NCBI RefSeq assembly: GCF_014649775.1
Contig: NZ_BMTR01000004.1
Location: 124,001-188,000, forward strand
DNA from: Streptomyces longisporoflavus
GTDB lineage: Bacteria; Actinomycetota; Actinomycetes; Streptomycetales; Streptomycetaceae
DNA length: 64,000 nt
Reading direction: 5' to 3'
Positions 8,390-16,449 of this stretch are shown here, piece by piece. The notes below the pieces were generated by a model. That model did no database searches and was not told the origin of the DNA. It worked only from the letters and a program-made list of their open reading frames with translations. A program made the position numbers and the translations under genes. The number at the start of each line of letters is the position of its first letter. The stretch's first letter is position 1.

Positions 8390-10156
8390 ATGAATCACGC
8401 GTCTGAGGTGTTCCAGCCGTTGCAGGCGGACGATCCGCCCATGGTGGCCGGTTACCGCCTCGCCGCCCGGATCGGCGCGGGAGGCATGGGCCGGGTCTAT
8501 CTCTCGCACACGCAGGGCGGCCGGCCGGTCGCGATCAAGGTGGTGCGACCCGAGCTGGCCGACGATCCAGCCTTCCGGCGGCGGTTCAGCCGGGAGATCA
8601 AGGCGGCCCAGCGGGTCCGCGGCGCCTACACGGCCGAGCTGATCGACGCCGACGCGGACGGTGTACCGCCCTGGCTTGCCACCCTGTACGTGCCCGGCCC
8701 CTCCCTCTCGGACGCCGTCGCCCGGAGCGGTCCGCTGCCGGTGCCCGCGGTGCTGTGGCTGATGGCGGGCGTCGCCGAGGCGCTGCAAGCGATCCACGGT
8801 GCGGGCATCGTGCACCGGGACCTGAAGCCGTCGAACGTGCTCCTCGCCTCCGACGGACCGCGCGTCATCGACTTCGGCATCTCGTTGACCTCAAGTGCCA
8901 CATCGCCGCACACGGTGACGGGCACCGCCGCGGGAACGCCCCAGTTCATGGCCCCCGAGCAGGCATCCGTGGGCGAGGTCACAGCAGCCACCGACGTCTT
9001 CGCGCTCGGCCAGACGGCGGCGTTCGCCGCGCTGGGCGAGCCGCTGTACGGGGACGGCCCCTCGGTGAGCGTGCTGTACCGGATCGTGCACTCGGAGCCC
9101 GATCTCTCGCTGCTGCCGGCGCAGCTCCGCCCGCTGTTCGCCCGCTGCCTGGCCGCCGATCCGGCACAGCGGGCGACCCTGGCGGAGATCGTCGACTGGT
9201 GCGGGAAGCGGCTCGGCGGGGACACCGCCGCGGGCGCGGGGCCCGCCGTCTGGCGTCAGATAACCGGCCCGGAGGTGCGGGTCCCGGCGCCGGTCCCCCA
9301 CCCGACCCGGCCGCACACGCAGCCGATGGCCCCACCGTCGCCGTACGCGCCGCCGCTGTCAGCACCGCCGCTGTCCGCGCCTCTGCTGTTCGCGCCGCCG
9401 CAGCCGACGCTCCCGACGGAGTCGGACAAGCGGCGGGCCCGCCGAAGACGCAACGCGTTCATCACGGCCGGCGTGACGGCGGGCGCGCTGCTGCTCGCGG
9501 GCATGACGTGGACGGTCGTGGACGCGACGGACGTACTGCGCAAGCAGGGCGCGTCCTCGGAGTCCGGTTCCGGGTCGTCCGACCGGTCGTCGACGTCTGG
9601 CTCCGCGTCCGGGGGGACTTCCGGAGAGGGCGAGAACTCCTCGTCCGGCGGCGGGAGTTCAGGCTCCGGCGACAAGGGCGGCCGGGCGGCGGACGGATCG
9701 CGCTCCTCCTCGGACGAATCCTCCGACGGCACCTCCGGAAGCTCCTCCGACGACTCGTCGAGCGCGTCCACGAAGCCGCAGGCCGTCGCGTACCCCCAGC
9801 AATGGTTCGACGAGAAGAACTCGGTGAGCCTGCGAGAGCCGGTCAACCGCAAGGATCGCAAGGGCGACATCCGCTTCACGTGCGGCCAGGACAGCTGCTC
9901 GCTGGAGAGCGACAAGAGCCTGATCACCCCGCTGTTCGGCAAGCCGGGAGCCACCTTCGATTCCTGCCGCACCCTCCTCGAGGGCGCCGACAGCCACGAC
10001 CTGCCGCTGGCCGCGGTGGCGGCCGGCAGCGAGATCTGCGTGCGCAACCCCGCGGGCGACATCGCGCTGCTCGTGGTCCAGGTGAAGTCGACCGCGATGC
10101 CGCAGGACGGGGTCGGCTTCCTGACCGCGGACATGACGGTCTGGCGGGCGCGCTAG
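8390..10156 (+). CDS. Membrane-anchored PASTA-less Ser/Thr protein kinase
   Basis: 588 aa Hanks-type kinase. Kinase domain ~residues 20-280 with P-loop GAGGMGRV, catalytic Lys in VAIKVV, HRDLKPSNVLL, DFG and APEQ. Then a Pro/Ala-rich juxtamembrane segment, one transmembrane helix (AFITAGVTAGALLLAGMTWTVV, about 365-386), a long Ser/Gly/Asp-rich linker and an extracytoplasmic domain of ~125 residues containing four Cys (FTCGQDSCSLES, DSCRTLL, ICVRN) that could form two disulfides. That outer domain is not a recognised PASTA or other known sensor module. The ATG follows a purine-rich AGGGGGGACG. It appears monocistronic, ending at a hairpin. Confidence 0.88.
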   Translation: MNHASEVFQPLQADDPPMVAGYRLAARIGAGGMGRVYLSHTQGGRPVAIKVVRPELADDPAFRRRFSREIKAAQRVRGAYTAELIDADADGVPPWLATLYVPGPSLSDAVARSGPLPVPAVLWLMAGVAEALQAIHGAGIVHRDLKPSNVLLASDGPRVIDFGISLTSSATSPHTVTGTAAGTPQFMAPEQASVGEVTAATDVFALGQTAAFAALGEPLYGDGPSVSVLYRIVHSEPDLSLLPAQLRPLFARCLAADPAQRATLAEIVDWCGKRLGGDTAAGAGPAVWRQITGPEVRVPAPVPHPTRPHTQPMAPPSPYAPPLSAPPLSAPLLFAPPQPTLPTESDKRRARRRRNAFITAGVTAGALLLAGMTWTVVDATDVLRKQGASSESGSGSSDRSSTSGSASGGTSGEGENSSSGGGSSGSGDKGGRAADGSRSSSDESSDGTSGSSSDDSSSASTKPQAVAYPQQWFDEKNSVSLREPVNRKDRKGDIRFTCGQDSCSLESDKSLITPLFGKPGATFDSCRTLLEGADSHDLPLAAVAAGSEICVRNPAGDIALLVVQVKSTAMPQDGVGFLTADMTVWRAR

Positions 10157-10178
10157 CCGGACGCCGGCGGGGTCCGGC
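10156..10178 (+). terminator. Hairpin after the kinase gene
   Basis: GCCGGAC and GTCCGGC form a 7-bp perfect stem with a 9-nt loop, starting in the kinase stop codon, in the 48-bp gap between two convergent genes. No T tract, as is common in Streptomyces, so termination is inferred from position. Confidence 0.45.
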
Positions 10179-10204
10179 GACCGGGTGCCCGGCCCCGCCC
10201 GCAC

Positions 10205-11221
10205 CTAGGTGGCGCTTCGCTCGCTCGCCTCGCGGAACCGCCGCTCCATCGCGTCGACGAACGGGTCGTCGCCCGGCCGGCCCGCCCTTAACAGACGCCA
10301 CCACTGGTCGATGCTCCAATTGGCCGGTTCCGTCGCGCCGATGAATTCCTCCACGAGCGAGAGGAAGCGCGCCGGGTCGGCGTGAAAAGGGAAGTGCCCG
10401 GCGCCCTCGAAGATTTCGAGGCGGCTGTCGGGCATCGCCTCGTGCGCGGTGAACGCGTGGTCCACCGGCAGGACGCCGTCCCGGTCGCCCCAGACGAGGA
10501 GCGTGGGCATGCCCTGGGCGAGGTAGCAGCGGTCCAGCATGGTGACCACCTGGCCGCGCCAGTCGACGACGGACCGCAGCGTGCGGATGAACGCGGCCCG
10601 CGCCCATACGTCGGGCAGCGCGTCGACCAAGCCCATGAGTTCGGGCGCGTCCTGCCCCAGGCTGGTGTCGAGCAGCCGGAGCAGCGCGACGACCGCCCGT
10701 ACCGGCAGTCCGGCGCCGGGCAGTCCGAGCAGCGAGAGCAGCAGCGCGGCACCGGGCAGCGAGACACCCCGCAGTACGGGGGAAACCTGCGGTCCCACGC
10801 CGCCCGTGCTCACCAGGACGAGCCGGTCGACGCGCTCGGGGAACTGGTAGGCGAACTGCATCGCGACGCCGCCGCCGAACGAGTGCCCGACCAGGGTGAC
10901 CCGGTCGACGCCGAGGACGCCGAGCAGATCCCGGACGCCGTTGGCGTACGCGGCCACCGAGTAGTCGGCGCGCGGCTTCTCCGATGCGCCGTGCCCGAGC
11001 AGGTCGGGGGCGATGACCGTGTGGTTGCGGGCGAGTTGGGGAATCAGCCGGGACCACGTCGCCGACGAGTCGCCGATGCCGTGGAGCAGCAGAATCGCGG
11101 GCCCCTCACCGGCGATGCGGTACGCCCGCCGGTAGCCGTGCACGGTGCAGAACCGCAGGGCGGCCTCGCTCTCGTCGCCGGTGGGAAGCCGCCTGGGCTG
11201 GAAGGGCAGGATCCGCGCCAT
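10205..11221 (-). CDS. Alpha/beta-fold hydrolase
   Basis: 338 aa. Oxyanion motif LLLHGIGDSSATW (HG near residue 47), nucleophile Ser114 in VGHSFGGG, acid Asp in VWGDRDGVLPVDH and catalytic His in EGAGHFPFHADP give a complete triad. A cap region rich in Leu lies at ~residues 140-215. The C-terminal ~45 residues (EPANWSIDQWWRLLRAG...) extend past the last helix of the fold. Related Streptomyces proteins are annotated only as alpha/beta hydrolases; substrate unknown. Monocistronic, facing the kinase gene convergently. Confidence 0.85.
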   Translation of the reverse strand: MARILPFQPRRLPTGDESEAALRFCTVHGYRRAYRIAGEGPAILLLHGIGDSSATWSRLIPQLARNHTVIAPDLLGHGASEKPRADYSVAAYANGVRDLLGVLGVDRVTLVGHSFGGGVAMQFAYQFPERVDRLVLVSTGGVGPQVSPVLRGVSLPGAALLLSLLGLPGAGLPVRAVVALLRLLDTSLGQDAPELMGLVDALPDVWARAAFIRTLRSVVDWRGQVVTMLDRCYLAQGMPTLLVWGDRDGVLPVDHAFTAHEAMPDSRLEIFEGAGHFPFHADPARFLSLVEEFIGATEPANWSIDQWWRLLRAGRPGDDPFVDAMERRFREASERSAT

Positions 11222-11305
11222 GGGCCGGAGTGTAGGCGGACGGCGCCGATGAGTGGTTTCGGATGGGTTTCGGGTGGCGCAATACGGACGTAACCGCGAA
11301 AGAGA

Positions 11306-11412
11306 CTATGCGGCCTCGTAGAACCCCAGGGACATGACGATATCGGCGACGACCAGACGCTCCGTCAGGTCGTCGCCGATGTCCGTTCCGTACGAGCCGA
11401 AGACCAAGTGCG
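11306..11412 (-). pseudogene. C-terminal remnant of an unidentified protein
   Basis: The minus strand reads VFPHLVFGSYGTDIGDDLTERLVVADIVMSLGFYEAA then a stop. The composition and hydrophobic pattern look like a genuine protein C-terminus, unlike the Arg/Pro/Ser-rich antisense noise before it. I cannot name the family. There is no plausible start, and the coding character stops abruptly where the adjacent remnant begins. Confidence 0.35.
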
Positions 11413-11424
11413 GGAAGACCTGCG

Positions 11425-11559
11425 GTGGGCGGCTCGGTGGGGGTCGCCGTGGTCTCGACGGTCGCCGCCGCGGGGATCGGCGGCGGGACAAGCGGCGGGT
11501 TCTCCGACGCGTTCATGGTGTGCGCCGCCGTCGCACGGCTGTCCGGGGGCGGCTGTCCG
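11425..11559 (+). pseudogene. Fragment of an EmrB/QacA-type MFS drug transporter
   Basis: The plus strand reads VGGSVGVAVVSTVAAAGIGGG followed by GGFSDAFMVCAAVA. This resembles the last transmembrane helices of DHA2 (14-TM) efflux pumps, where LGG-GVAV...T is followed by a GF-AF-V helix. No start codon or upstream portion of the pump is present, and the frame dissolves after ~45 codons. Interpreted as the tail of a deleted efflux gene. Confidence 0.4.
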
Positions 11560-11654
11560 GGCGGGGCGTGCGCATCCTGCCCGGTTTGGCCGGTTAAGTT
11601 GCCCGGTGACCATGCGATGTATCGAGTTACGCGGCCAGTGAGGACTCTGCCACT

Positions 11655-12029
11655 GTGACGGGAGCCGGAGCACCCGGACGGGCGCTGCCCCTGACGCTGA
11701 TCGCCGTGCTTCTGGTGGTCGTCCAGCGCTTCGCGTACGGGGTCAGCGAACCCGCGTACGGCGCGCAGTCCCGTACACCGCCGGCCACGGCTCCGTACGC
11801 GCAGTGCGGCGAGGACACCCACCCCGGCGAGACCTCCGAGCGCTTCCGGACCCGCGGCCGGCCGCACTGCCGCGACCTCGCGCCCGATACGGCACCGCAG
11901 TTGCGCGCGGACACGGTCACGGCCCCGGACGACGGCACGCGCGCGTGGCGCCCCGTTGCCGTCGCCCACCGCGAGACGAGACCCGCGGGCCGCGAGCTGC
12001 CGGCCCTCCTCCAGGTCTTCCGCTGCTGA
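11655..12029 (+). CDS. Small secreted or membrane-anchored protein
   Basis: 124 aa from a GTG. The N-terminus (ALPLTLIAVLLVVVQRFAYG) is a single hydrophobic segment that could be an uncleaved anchor or signal peptide; the remainder is polar with Cys residues at YAQCGED, HCRD and the very C-terminal Cys, and no known domain. Compositionally coding and located 120 bp upstream of the SulP transporter on the same strand, so co-expression is possible. No function proposed. Confidence 0.5.
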   Translation: MTGAGAPGRALPLTLIAVLLVVVQRFAYGVSEPAYGAQSRTPPATAPYAQCGEDTHPGETSERFRTRGRPHCRDLAPDTAPQLRADTVTAPDDGTRAWRPVAVAHRETRPAGRELPALLQVFRC

Positions 12030-12149
12030 TCGGCTCCTCCGGCACGTCCGTTCCGTCAGGCCATCCCGCCCGACGCGTACGCCATGCCGGACCCGGACAC
12101 CGGTCCACGTCACACCGATGCGCCCCCACGGCGCTCAGGAGTCACCGAC

Positions 12150-13652
12150 ATGCAGCCTTTCCCTGCCTCCGTACTCGACCGCGCCCGCTCCGTGTTCAGG
12201 GCACGCGACAGCGCACGGCCCGATTTCATCGCCTCCGTCGTCGTCTTCCTCGTCGCCCTGCCCCTCTGTCTCGGCGTGGCCGTCGCCTCCGGGGTGCCCG
12301 CCGAACTCGGCCTGGTCACCGGCATCGTCGGGGGGCTCGTCACCGGCCTGCTGCCCGGCAGCAGCCTCCAGGTCAGCGGTCCCGCCGCGGGACTGACCGT
12401 CCTGGTCCACGAAGCCGTACGGGAGTACGGGCTCGCGGCCCTCGGCGCCCTCGTGTTCACCGCCGGGATTCTCCAGCTCGCCATGGGCGCCCTCCGGCTC
12501 GGCCGCTTCTTCCGCGCCATCTCCGTGGCCGTCGTGGAGGGCATGCTGGCCGGGATCGGGCTGCTCCTGATCGCCGGGCAGTTGTACGCCATGGCCGACC
12601 GCGAGGCGCCGGCGAGCGGCCTCGCAAAGATCGCGGGGCTGCCGGGGATGCTCACCGGGATCATCGGCTCGGAGCGCGCCCTGACCGCCTTCGGGCTGGG
12701 CGCCGGCACCATCGCCGTGCTCGTGTTCTGGGGCAGGCTCCCCGCGAAGGTCCGCGTGGTGCCGGCGCCGCTCGCCGCGGTGGCGCTCGCCATGGCCGCC
12801 TCGCTGCTCTTCTCCCTGCCGGTGGCCACGGTCGACGTGCAGGGGCTCGTCGCGGCCGTACAGCCTCCGGACGCCGCCGCGTTCGGGGGCCTCCTGAGCC
12901 CCGGCGCCATCGGCACCGTCCTCGCCTTCGCCCTGATCGCGTCGGCGGAGAGCCTGTTCAGCGCGGCGGCGGTGGACCGTATGCACGGCGGTCCGCAGAC
13001 CTCGTACGACAAGGAGCTGATCGCGCAGGGCGCGGGCAACACGGTGAGCGGGCTGCTCGGCGCCCTGCCGATGACCGCCGTCATCGTCCGCAGCTCGGCC
13101 AACGTGCGGGCGGGCGCACGCACGAAGGCGTCCCGCGTCCTGCACGGAGTCTGGCTGCTCCTGTTCGCCGCGCTGCTGCCCGGCGCGCTCGGCCTCATCC
13201 CCGTCGCGGCCCTCGCGGGCGTTCTCGTGCACGCCGGAAGCAAGCTGGTCCCCGTACGGCAGTTGGCGAAGCTGTGGCGCGAGCACCGCGGCGAGGCCGT
13301 CGTCCTGGTCGTCACGGCCGTGGCGATCGTTTCGGTGAACATGTTCGAGGGGGTCCTGATCGGCCTTGTCCTCGCCGTCATGAAGATTGCCTGGGAGACG
13401 CCGCACGCGCGCGTGGAGGTCGCCGACAAGGGGACGGGCCCGATCCGCGTATCCCTGACGGGCCACGCCACGTTCCTCTGCCTCCCCAAGCTCCTGGACG
13501 CACTCGAATCCCTGCCCCGGGACCGCCCTATCGAACTCGACCTCGCGGGACTACGACATCTGGACCACGCCTGCCGGACGTCCCTGGAGACGTGGACTGC
13601 GCGGCACAGCGCGGCGGGTACGGCGCCGGTGTGGGTGAGGACCGGGGTTTGA
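12150..13652 (+). CDS. SulP-family inorganic anion transporter with STAS domain
   Basis: 500 aa. Residues ~20-420 hold ~10-12 hydrophobic helices with SulP hallmarks: DFIASVVVFLVALPLCLGVAVASGVPAELGLVTGIVGG, GSSLQVSGPAAGLTVLV and the SAESLFSAAAVDRM segment. The C-terminal ~85 residues are an STAS domain (PIELDLAGLRHLDHACRTSLETW). Relatives transport sulfate, bicarbonate or other anions; substrate cannot be told from sequence, and no carbonic anhydrase gene is adjacent. The ATG follows CAGGAGTCACCGAC. Confidence 0.88.
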   Translation: MQPFPASVLDRARSVFRARDSARPDFIASVVVFLVALPLCLGVAVASGVPAELGLVTGIVGGLVTGLLPGSSLQVSGPAAGLTVLVHEAVREYGLAALGALVFTAGILQLAMGALRLGRFFRAISVAVVEGMLAGIGLLLIAGQLYAMADREAPASGLAKIAGLPGMLTGIIGSERALTAFGLGAGTIAVLVFWGRLPAKVRVVPAPLAAVALAMAASLLFSLPVATVDVQGLVAAVQPPDAAAFGGLLSPGAIGTVLAFALIASAESLFSAAAVDRMHGGPQTSYDKELIAQGAGNTVSGLLGALPMTAVIVRSSANVRAGARTKASRVLHGVWLLLFAALLPGALGLIPVAALAGVLVHAGSKLVPVRQLAKLWREHRGEAVVLVVTAVAIVSVNMFEGVLIGLVLAVMKIAWETPHARVEVADKGTGPIRVSLTGHATFLCLPKLLDALESLPRDRPIELDLAGLRHLDHACRTSLETWTARHSAAGTAPVWVRTGV

Positions 13653-13712
13653 CGGGGGCCTTCTGGGTGGGGGCCTCTTTGCGGTAGCGGGGCCCTCCTG
13701 CGGCGCTCCCCC

Positions 13713-14645
13713 TCACCTGGCCCCGTATACGCGCTGCGGTGCCTCCGCTTCTGTCAGGAGTTTCAGCGCCGTGTCGCCCGCCTCGGCGGGGGTCCAGCGT
13801 GCCCCCTTGTCGGCCGTCGGGCCCGGCCGCCAGCCCTCCATGACGGTGATGCGGCCCGCTTCGGCCTCGAAGACACGGCCCGTGACACCGGCGGACGCCT
13901 CGGAGCCGAGCCACACCACGACCGGTGACACGTTCTCCGGAGCCATCGCGTCGAAGCCGCCGTCCTCGGGCGCGGCCATGGTCTGTGCGAAGGTCTGCTC
14001 CGTCATCCGTGTCCGCGCGGCGGGCGCGATCGCGTTGACCCGCACTCCGTAGGAGGCGAATTCGGCGGAGGCGACCATGGTGAGGCCGAGAATCCCGGCT
14101 TTGGCCGCGCTGTAGTTCCCCTGCCCGACGCTCCCCAGAAGGCCCGCACCGGAGCTGGTGTTGACCACGCACGCGTGCCGCGCGCGCCCCGTCTTCGCCT
14201 CCCCGCGCCAGTACGCCGCCGCATGCTTGAGCGGCAGGAAGTGACCCTTCAGATGTACGCGCATCACCGCGTCCCAGTCGTCCTCGTCGAGGTTGACCAG
14301 CATGCGGTCCCGCAGGAACCCCGCGTTGTTGACCAGGGTGTCCAGATGGCCGTACGTGTCGATCGCGGCCCGGACCAGGGATGCCGCGCCTTCGGAGGTG
14401 GCGATGTCACCGCCGTGCGCGACGGCTTCGCCGCCCGCCGCGTGGATCTCCCCGACGACGTCGTGCGCGGGCCCGCCGGACGCACCGGATCCGTCGGGCC
14501 CCACGCCGAGGTCGTTGACGACGACCTTGGCGCCCTCGGCGGCGTACGCGCGCGCGTGCGCACGGCCGAGGCCCCGGCCCGCCCCCGTGACGATCACGAC
14601 GCGGCCCGCACAGATGCCCGTGCCCGGCTTGTTGGCTGCGGTCAT
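13713..14645 (-). CDS. SDR-family dehydrogenase of the steroid C/D-ring cluster (Rv3548c-like)
   Basis: 310 aa short-chain dehydrogenase: NAD-binding TGAGRGLGRAHA, NNAG at LVNNAGFL, catalytic Ser in VVNTSSGAGL and YSAAK. An unusual tail with WLGSEAS..VTGRVFE, EGWRPGP and DKGARWTPAE closely recalls Rv3548c of Mycobacterium tuberculosis and the hydratase/dehydrogenase-linked SDRs. In M. tuberculosis this gene belongs to the KstR2 (HIP-catabolic) regulon, but its exact reaction is not settled to my knowledge. ATG chosen with GGAG six bases upstream; a GTG four codons earlier is possible. It follows the second SDR on the same strand by 87 bp, a gap containing three copies of CTTCTCGG. Confidence 0.82.
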   Translation of the reverse strand: MTAANKPGTGICAGRVVIVTGAGRGLGRAHARAYAAEGAKVVVNDLGVGPDGSGASGGPAHDVVGEIHAAGGEAVAHGGDIATSEGAASLVRAAIDTYGHLDTLVNNAGFLRDRMLVNLDEDDWDAVMRVHLKGHFLPLKHAAAYWRGEAKTGRARHACVVNTSSGAGLLGSVGQGNYSAAKAGILGLTMVASAEFASYGVRVNAIAPAARTRMTEQTFAQTMAAPEDGGFDAMAPENVSPVVVWLGSEASAGVTGRVFEAEAGRITVMEGWRPGPTADKGARWTPAEAGDTALKLLTEAEAPQRVYGAR

Positions 14646-14732
14646 GCAGAACTCCACTCCTCGGCCGTGCGGATCTTCTCGGTCGTGCGGAACTTCTCGG
14701 TCGTGACGCTCTTCTCGGATGCGTGCGGTGGT

Positions 14733-15548
14733 TCAGTGGTTGGCGGGCGCGGCGTCCAGGAACGCGGGGCGCTCGCCGCCTCCGTGCAGATGCAGCGCGG
14801 CCCCGCTGATGTAGCGCGCGCCCTCGGAGGCGAGGAAGACGCAGGCGTCCCCGACGTCCGACGGATCGGCGAGGCGCCCCAGCGGAACAGTGCGGGCGAC
14901 CGCCGCGACGCCGTCCTCGTCGCCGTAGTGCAGATGGGCGCTCTCGGTGCGGGCCAGGCCCAGCACGACGGTGTTCACCCGCACCTCCGGCGCCCATTCG
15001 ACGGCCATCGTGCGCGCGAGGTTCTCCAGGCCCGCCTTGGCCGCGCCATAGGCGCCGGTGCCGGGTGAGGGCCGGGAGCCGCTGACGCTCCCGATCATGG
15101 TGATGCTGGCCGCGCCTGCGCCCACGCCCGCACCCGCGCCAGCCCCCCGGCCGGTTTCCGGTCCCGTCTTCTGACCCCTCATCACCTCGTACGCCGCCAG
15201 GGACGCGTACAGCGGGGCCAGCAGGTTGAGTTCGACGATCTTGGCCTGGCGGGCGGGCGCGGACTCGGCGAGCAGTCCGAAGGGCGTGCCTCCCGCGTTG
15301 TTCACCAGCGCGTCGAGGCGCCCGTGATCGGCGGCCACCCCGGCGAAGAACGCGTGCGCCGCCTCCGCGTCACGCAGGTCGACGGGCCGGAACTCGGCTA
15401 CTGCTCCCGCCGCTTCGACCGGGCGCTCCGGCGGTCTGCGGGCACAGACGACGACTCGCGCCCCAACGGCGAGAAAGCTGCGGGCTATGCCGGCGCCCAC
15501 GCCTCGGGTGCCGCCGGTGACGACGACCACCTGTCGGGTGTCAGTCAT
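14733..15548 (-). CDS. SDR-family dehydrogenase of the steroid C/D-ring cluster (Rv3549c-like)
   Basis: 271 aa SDR: TGGTRGVGAGIA at residue ~11, NNAGGTPFG, catalytic SGSRPSPGTGAYGAAKAG and a C-terminus GARYISGAALHLHGGGERPAFL. It occupies the position of Rv3549c next to echA20. Odd: between the central helix and the catalytic strand there is a ~15-residue Gly/Ala run (GRGAGAGAGVGAGAAS, coded around 15112-15165), absent from typical SDRs, where it should sit on the protein surface. First gene of the minus-strand unit; a KstR2-type box lies 20-33 bp upstream of its start. Confidence 0.8.
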   Translation of the reverse strand: MTDTRQVVVVTGGTRGVGAGIARSFLAVGARVVVCARRPPERPVEAAGAVAEFRPVDLRDAEAAHAFFAGVAADHGRLDALVNNAGGTPFGLLAESAPARQAKIVELNLLAPLYASLAAYEVMRGQKTGPETGRGAGAGAGVGAGAASITMIGSVSGSRPSPGTGAYGAAKAGLENLARTMAVEWAPEVRVNTVVLGLARTESAHLHYGDEDGVAAVARTVPLGRLADPSDVGDACVFLASEGARYISGAALHLHGGGERPAFLDAAPANH

Positions 15549-15567
15549 CGCTGCTACCTTTCCAACT

Positions 15568-15581
15568 AACAAATGTTTGGT
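15568..15581. promoter_or_regulatory. KstR2 box between the SDR operon and echA20
   Basis: AACAAATGTTTGGT fits the published mycobacterial KstR2 consensus AnCAAGnnCTTGnT at 8 of 10 defined positions and is a near-perfect palindrome (AnCAAA-tg-TTTGnT). It is centred in a 67-bp gap between divergent starts, so one dimer pair could control both directions. Assignment rests on motif, location and the kstR2 homologue in the cluster. Confidence 0.72.
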
Positions 15582-15615
15582 TGAAGGGCCTGGTTGAAAG
15601 GTAGCGGATCTGCTG

Positions 15616-16449
15616 ATGTCTGTCTCCACCTCAACCCCGGACAAGGGCGTCGCCGTCGTCACGGTCGACTTCCCGCCCGTCAACGCCCTGCCGGTGCAGG
15701 GGTGGTATGACCTGGCGGCCGCGGTGCGCGAGGCGGGCCGCGATCCCGGCACGCGCTGCGTCGTCCTCGCCGCCGAGGGCCGCGGTTTCAACGCGGGCGT
15801 CGACATCAAGGAGATGCAGCGCGACAGCGGCCACAGCGCGCTGATAGGCGCCAACCGCGGTTGTTATGAGGCGTTTTCGGCGGTGTATGACTGCGAGGTG
15901 CCGGTCGTGGCCGCGGTGCACGGCTTCTGCCTGGGCGGCGGCATCGGCCTGGTGGGCAACGCGGACGCGATCGTGGCGAGCGAGGACGCGACCTTCGGCC
16001 TGCCCGAGCTCGACCGCGGCGCGCTCGGCGCCGCGACGCACCTCGCCCGCTTGGTGCCGCAACATCTGATGCGCGCCCTGTACTACACCTCGCGCACCGC
16101 CACGGCAGCCGAGCTGCACGCACACGGCTCGGTGTGGCAGGTCGTTCCTCGGGCGGAACTGCGCCACGCGGCACTGGAGCTGGCCCGCGAGATCGCCCGG
16201 AAGGATGGGACGCTGCTGAGGTTGGCCAAGGCGGCGATCAACGGCATCGACCCCGTCGACGTACACCGCAGCTACCGCTTCGAGCAGGGCTTCACCTTCG
16301 AGGCGAACCTGAGCGGCCTGGCCGACCGCATCCGCGAGGACTTCGGACAGGGCCCCGGCAAGGAGCAAGAACCCGGTCAGGAGCAGGACCCCCGTAAGGA
16401 GCAGGAATCCCTCAAGGAAGAGCGCGAGGAAGCGAAGGGCAGGGCATGA
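15616..16449 (+). CDS. echA20: EchA20-like enoyl-CoA hydratase/hydrolase, steroid D-ring opening
   Basis: 277 aa crotonase. Segments EGRGFNAGVDIKEMQR, GFCLGGGIGLVGNADAIVASEDATFGLPE, RGALGAATHLARLVPQHLMR and the C-terminal YRFEQGFTFEANLSGLAD match EchA20 of M. tuberculosis, which hydrolytically opens the D ring of HIEC-CoA in C/D-ring catabolism. After residue ~242 there is a tail of about 30 charged residues (Lys/Glu/Gln repeats such as GKEQEPGQEQDPRKEQE) not present in the mycobacterial enzyme. Start of a four-gene plus-strand operon; stop overlaps ipdA (ATGA). Confidence 0.86.
   Translation: MSVSTSTPDKGVAVVTVDFPPVNALPVQGWYDLAAAVREAGRDPGTRCVVLAAEGRGFNAGVDIKEMQRDSGHSALIGANRGCYEAFSAVYDCEVPVVAAVHGFCLGGGIGLVGNADAIVASEDATFGLPELDRGALGAATHLARLVPQHLMRALYYTSRTATAAELHAHGSVWQVVPRAELRHAALELAREIARKDGTLLRLAKAAINGIDPVDVHRSYRFEQGFTFEANLSGLADRIREDFGQGPGKEQEPGQEQDPRKEQESLKEEREEAKGRA

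Larger units (their letters stand above)
11222..11654. other. Gene-poor gap with two decayed gene ends
   Basis: No intact gene is seen in this 433-bp stretch. It carries the two short remnants listed separately (minus 11306-11412, plus 11425-11559) lying back to back, and an AT-richer stretch around 11590-11650 that probably holds the promoter of the small exported protein starting at 11655. Confidence 0.5.

Noticed and set aside
11106..12113. 335-codon minus-strand open frame upstream of the alpha/beta hydrolase
   Set aside because: Arg/Gly/Pro-rich and covers the decayed-gene gap and antisense of the small exported protein; the hydrolase start at 11221 lies in a different frame.
15568..15581. 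KstR (cholesterol A/B-ring repressor) box
   Set aside because: KstR sites have AAC and GTT two bases apart; here the spacing is four, and the site fits the KstR2 pattern instead.
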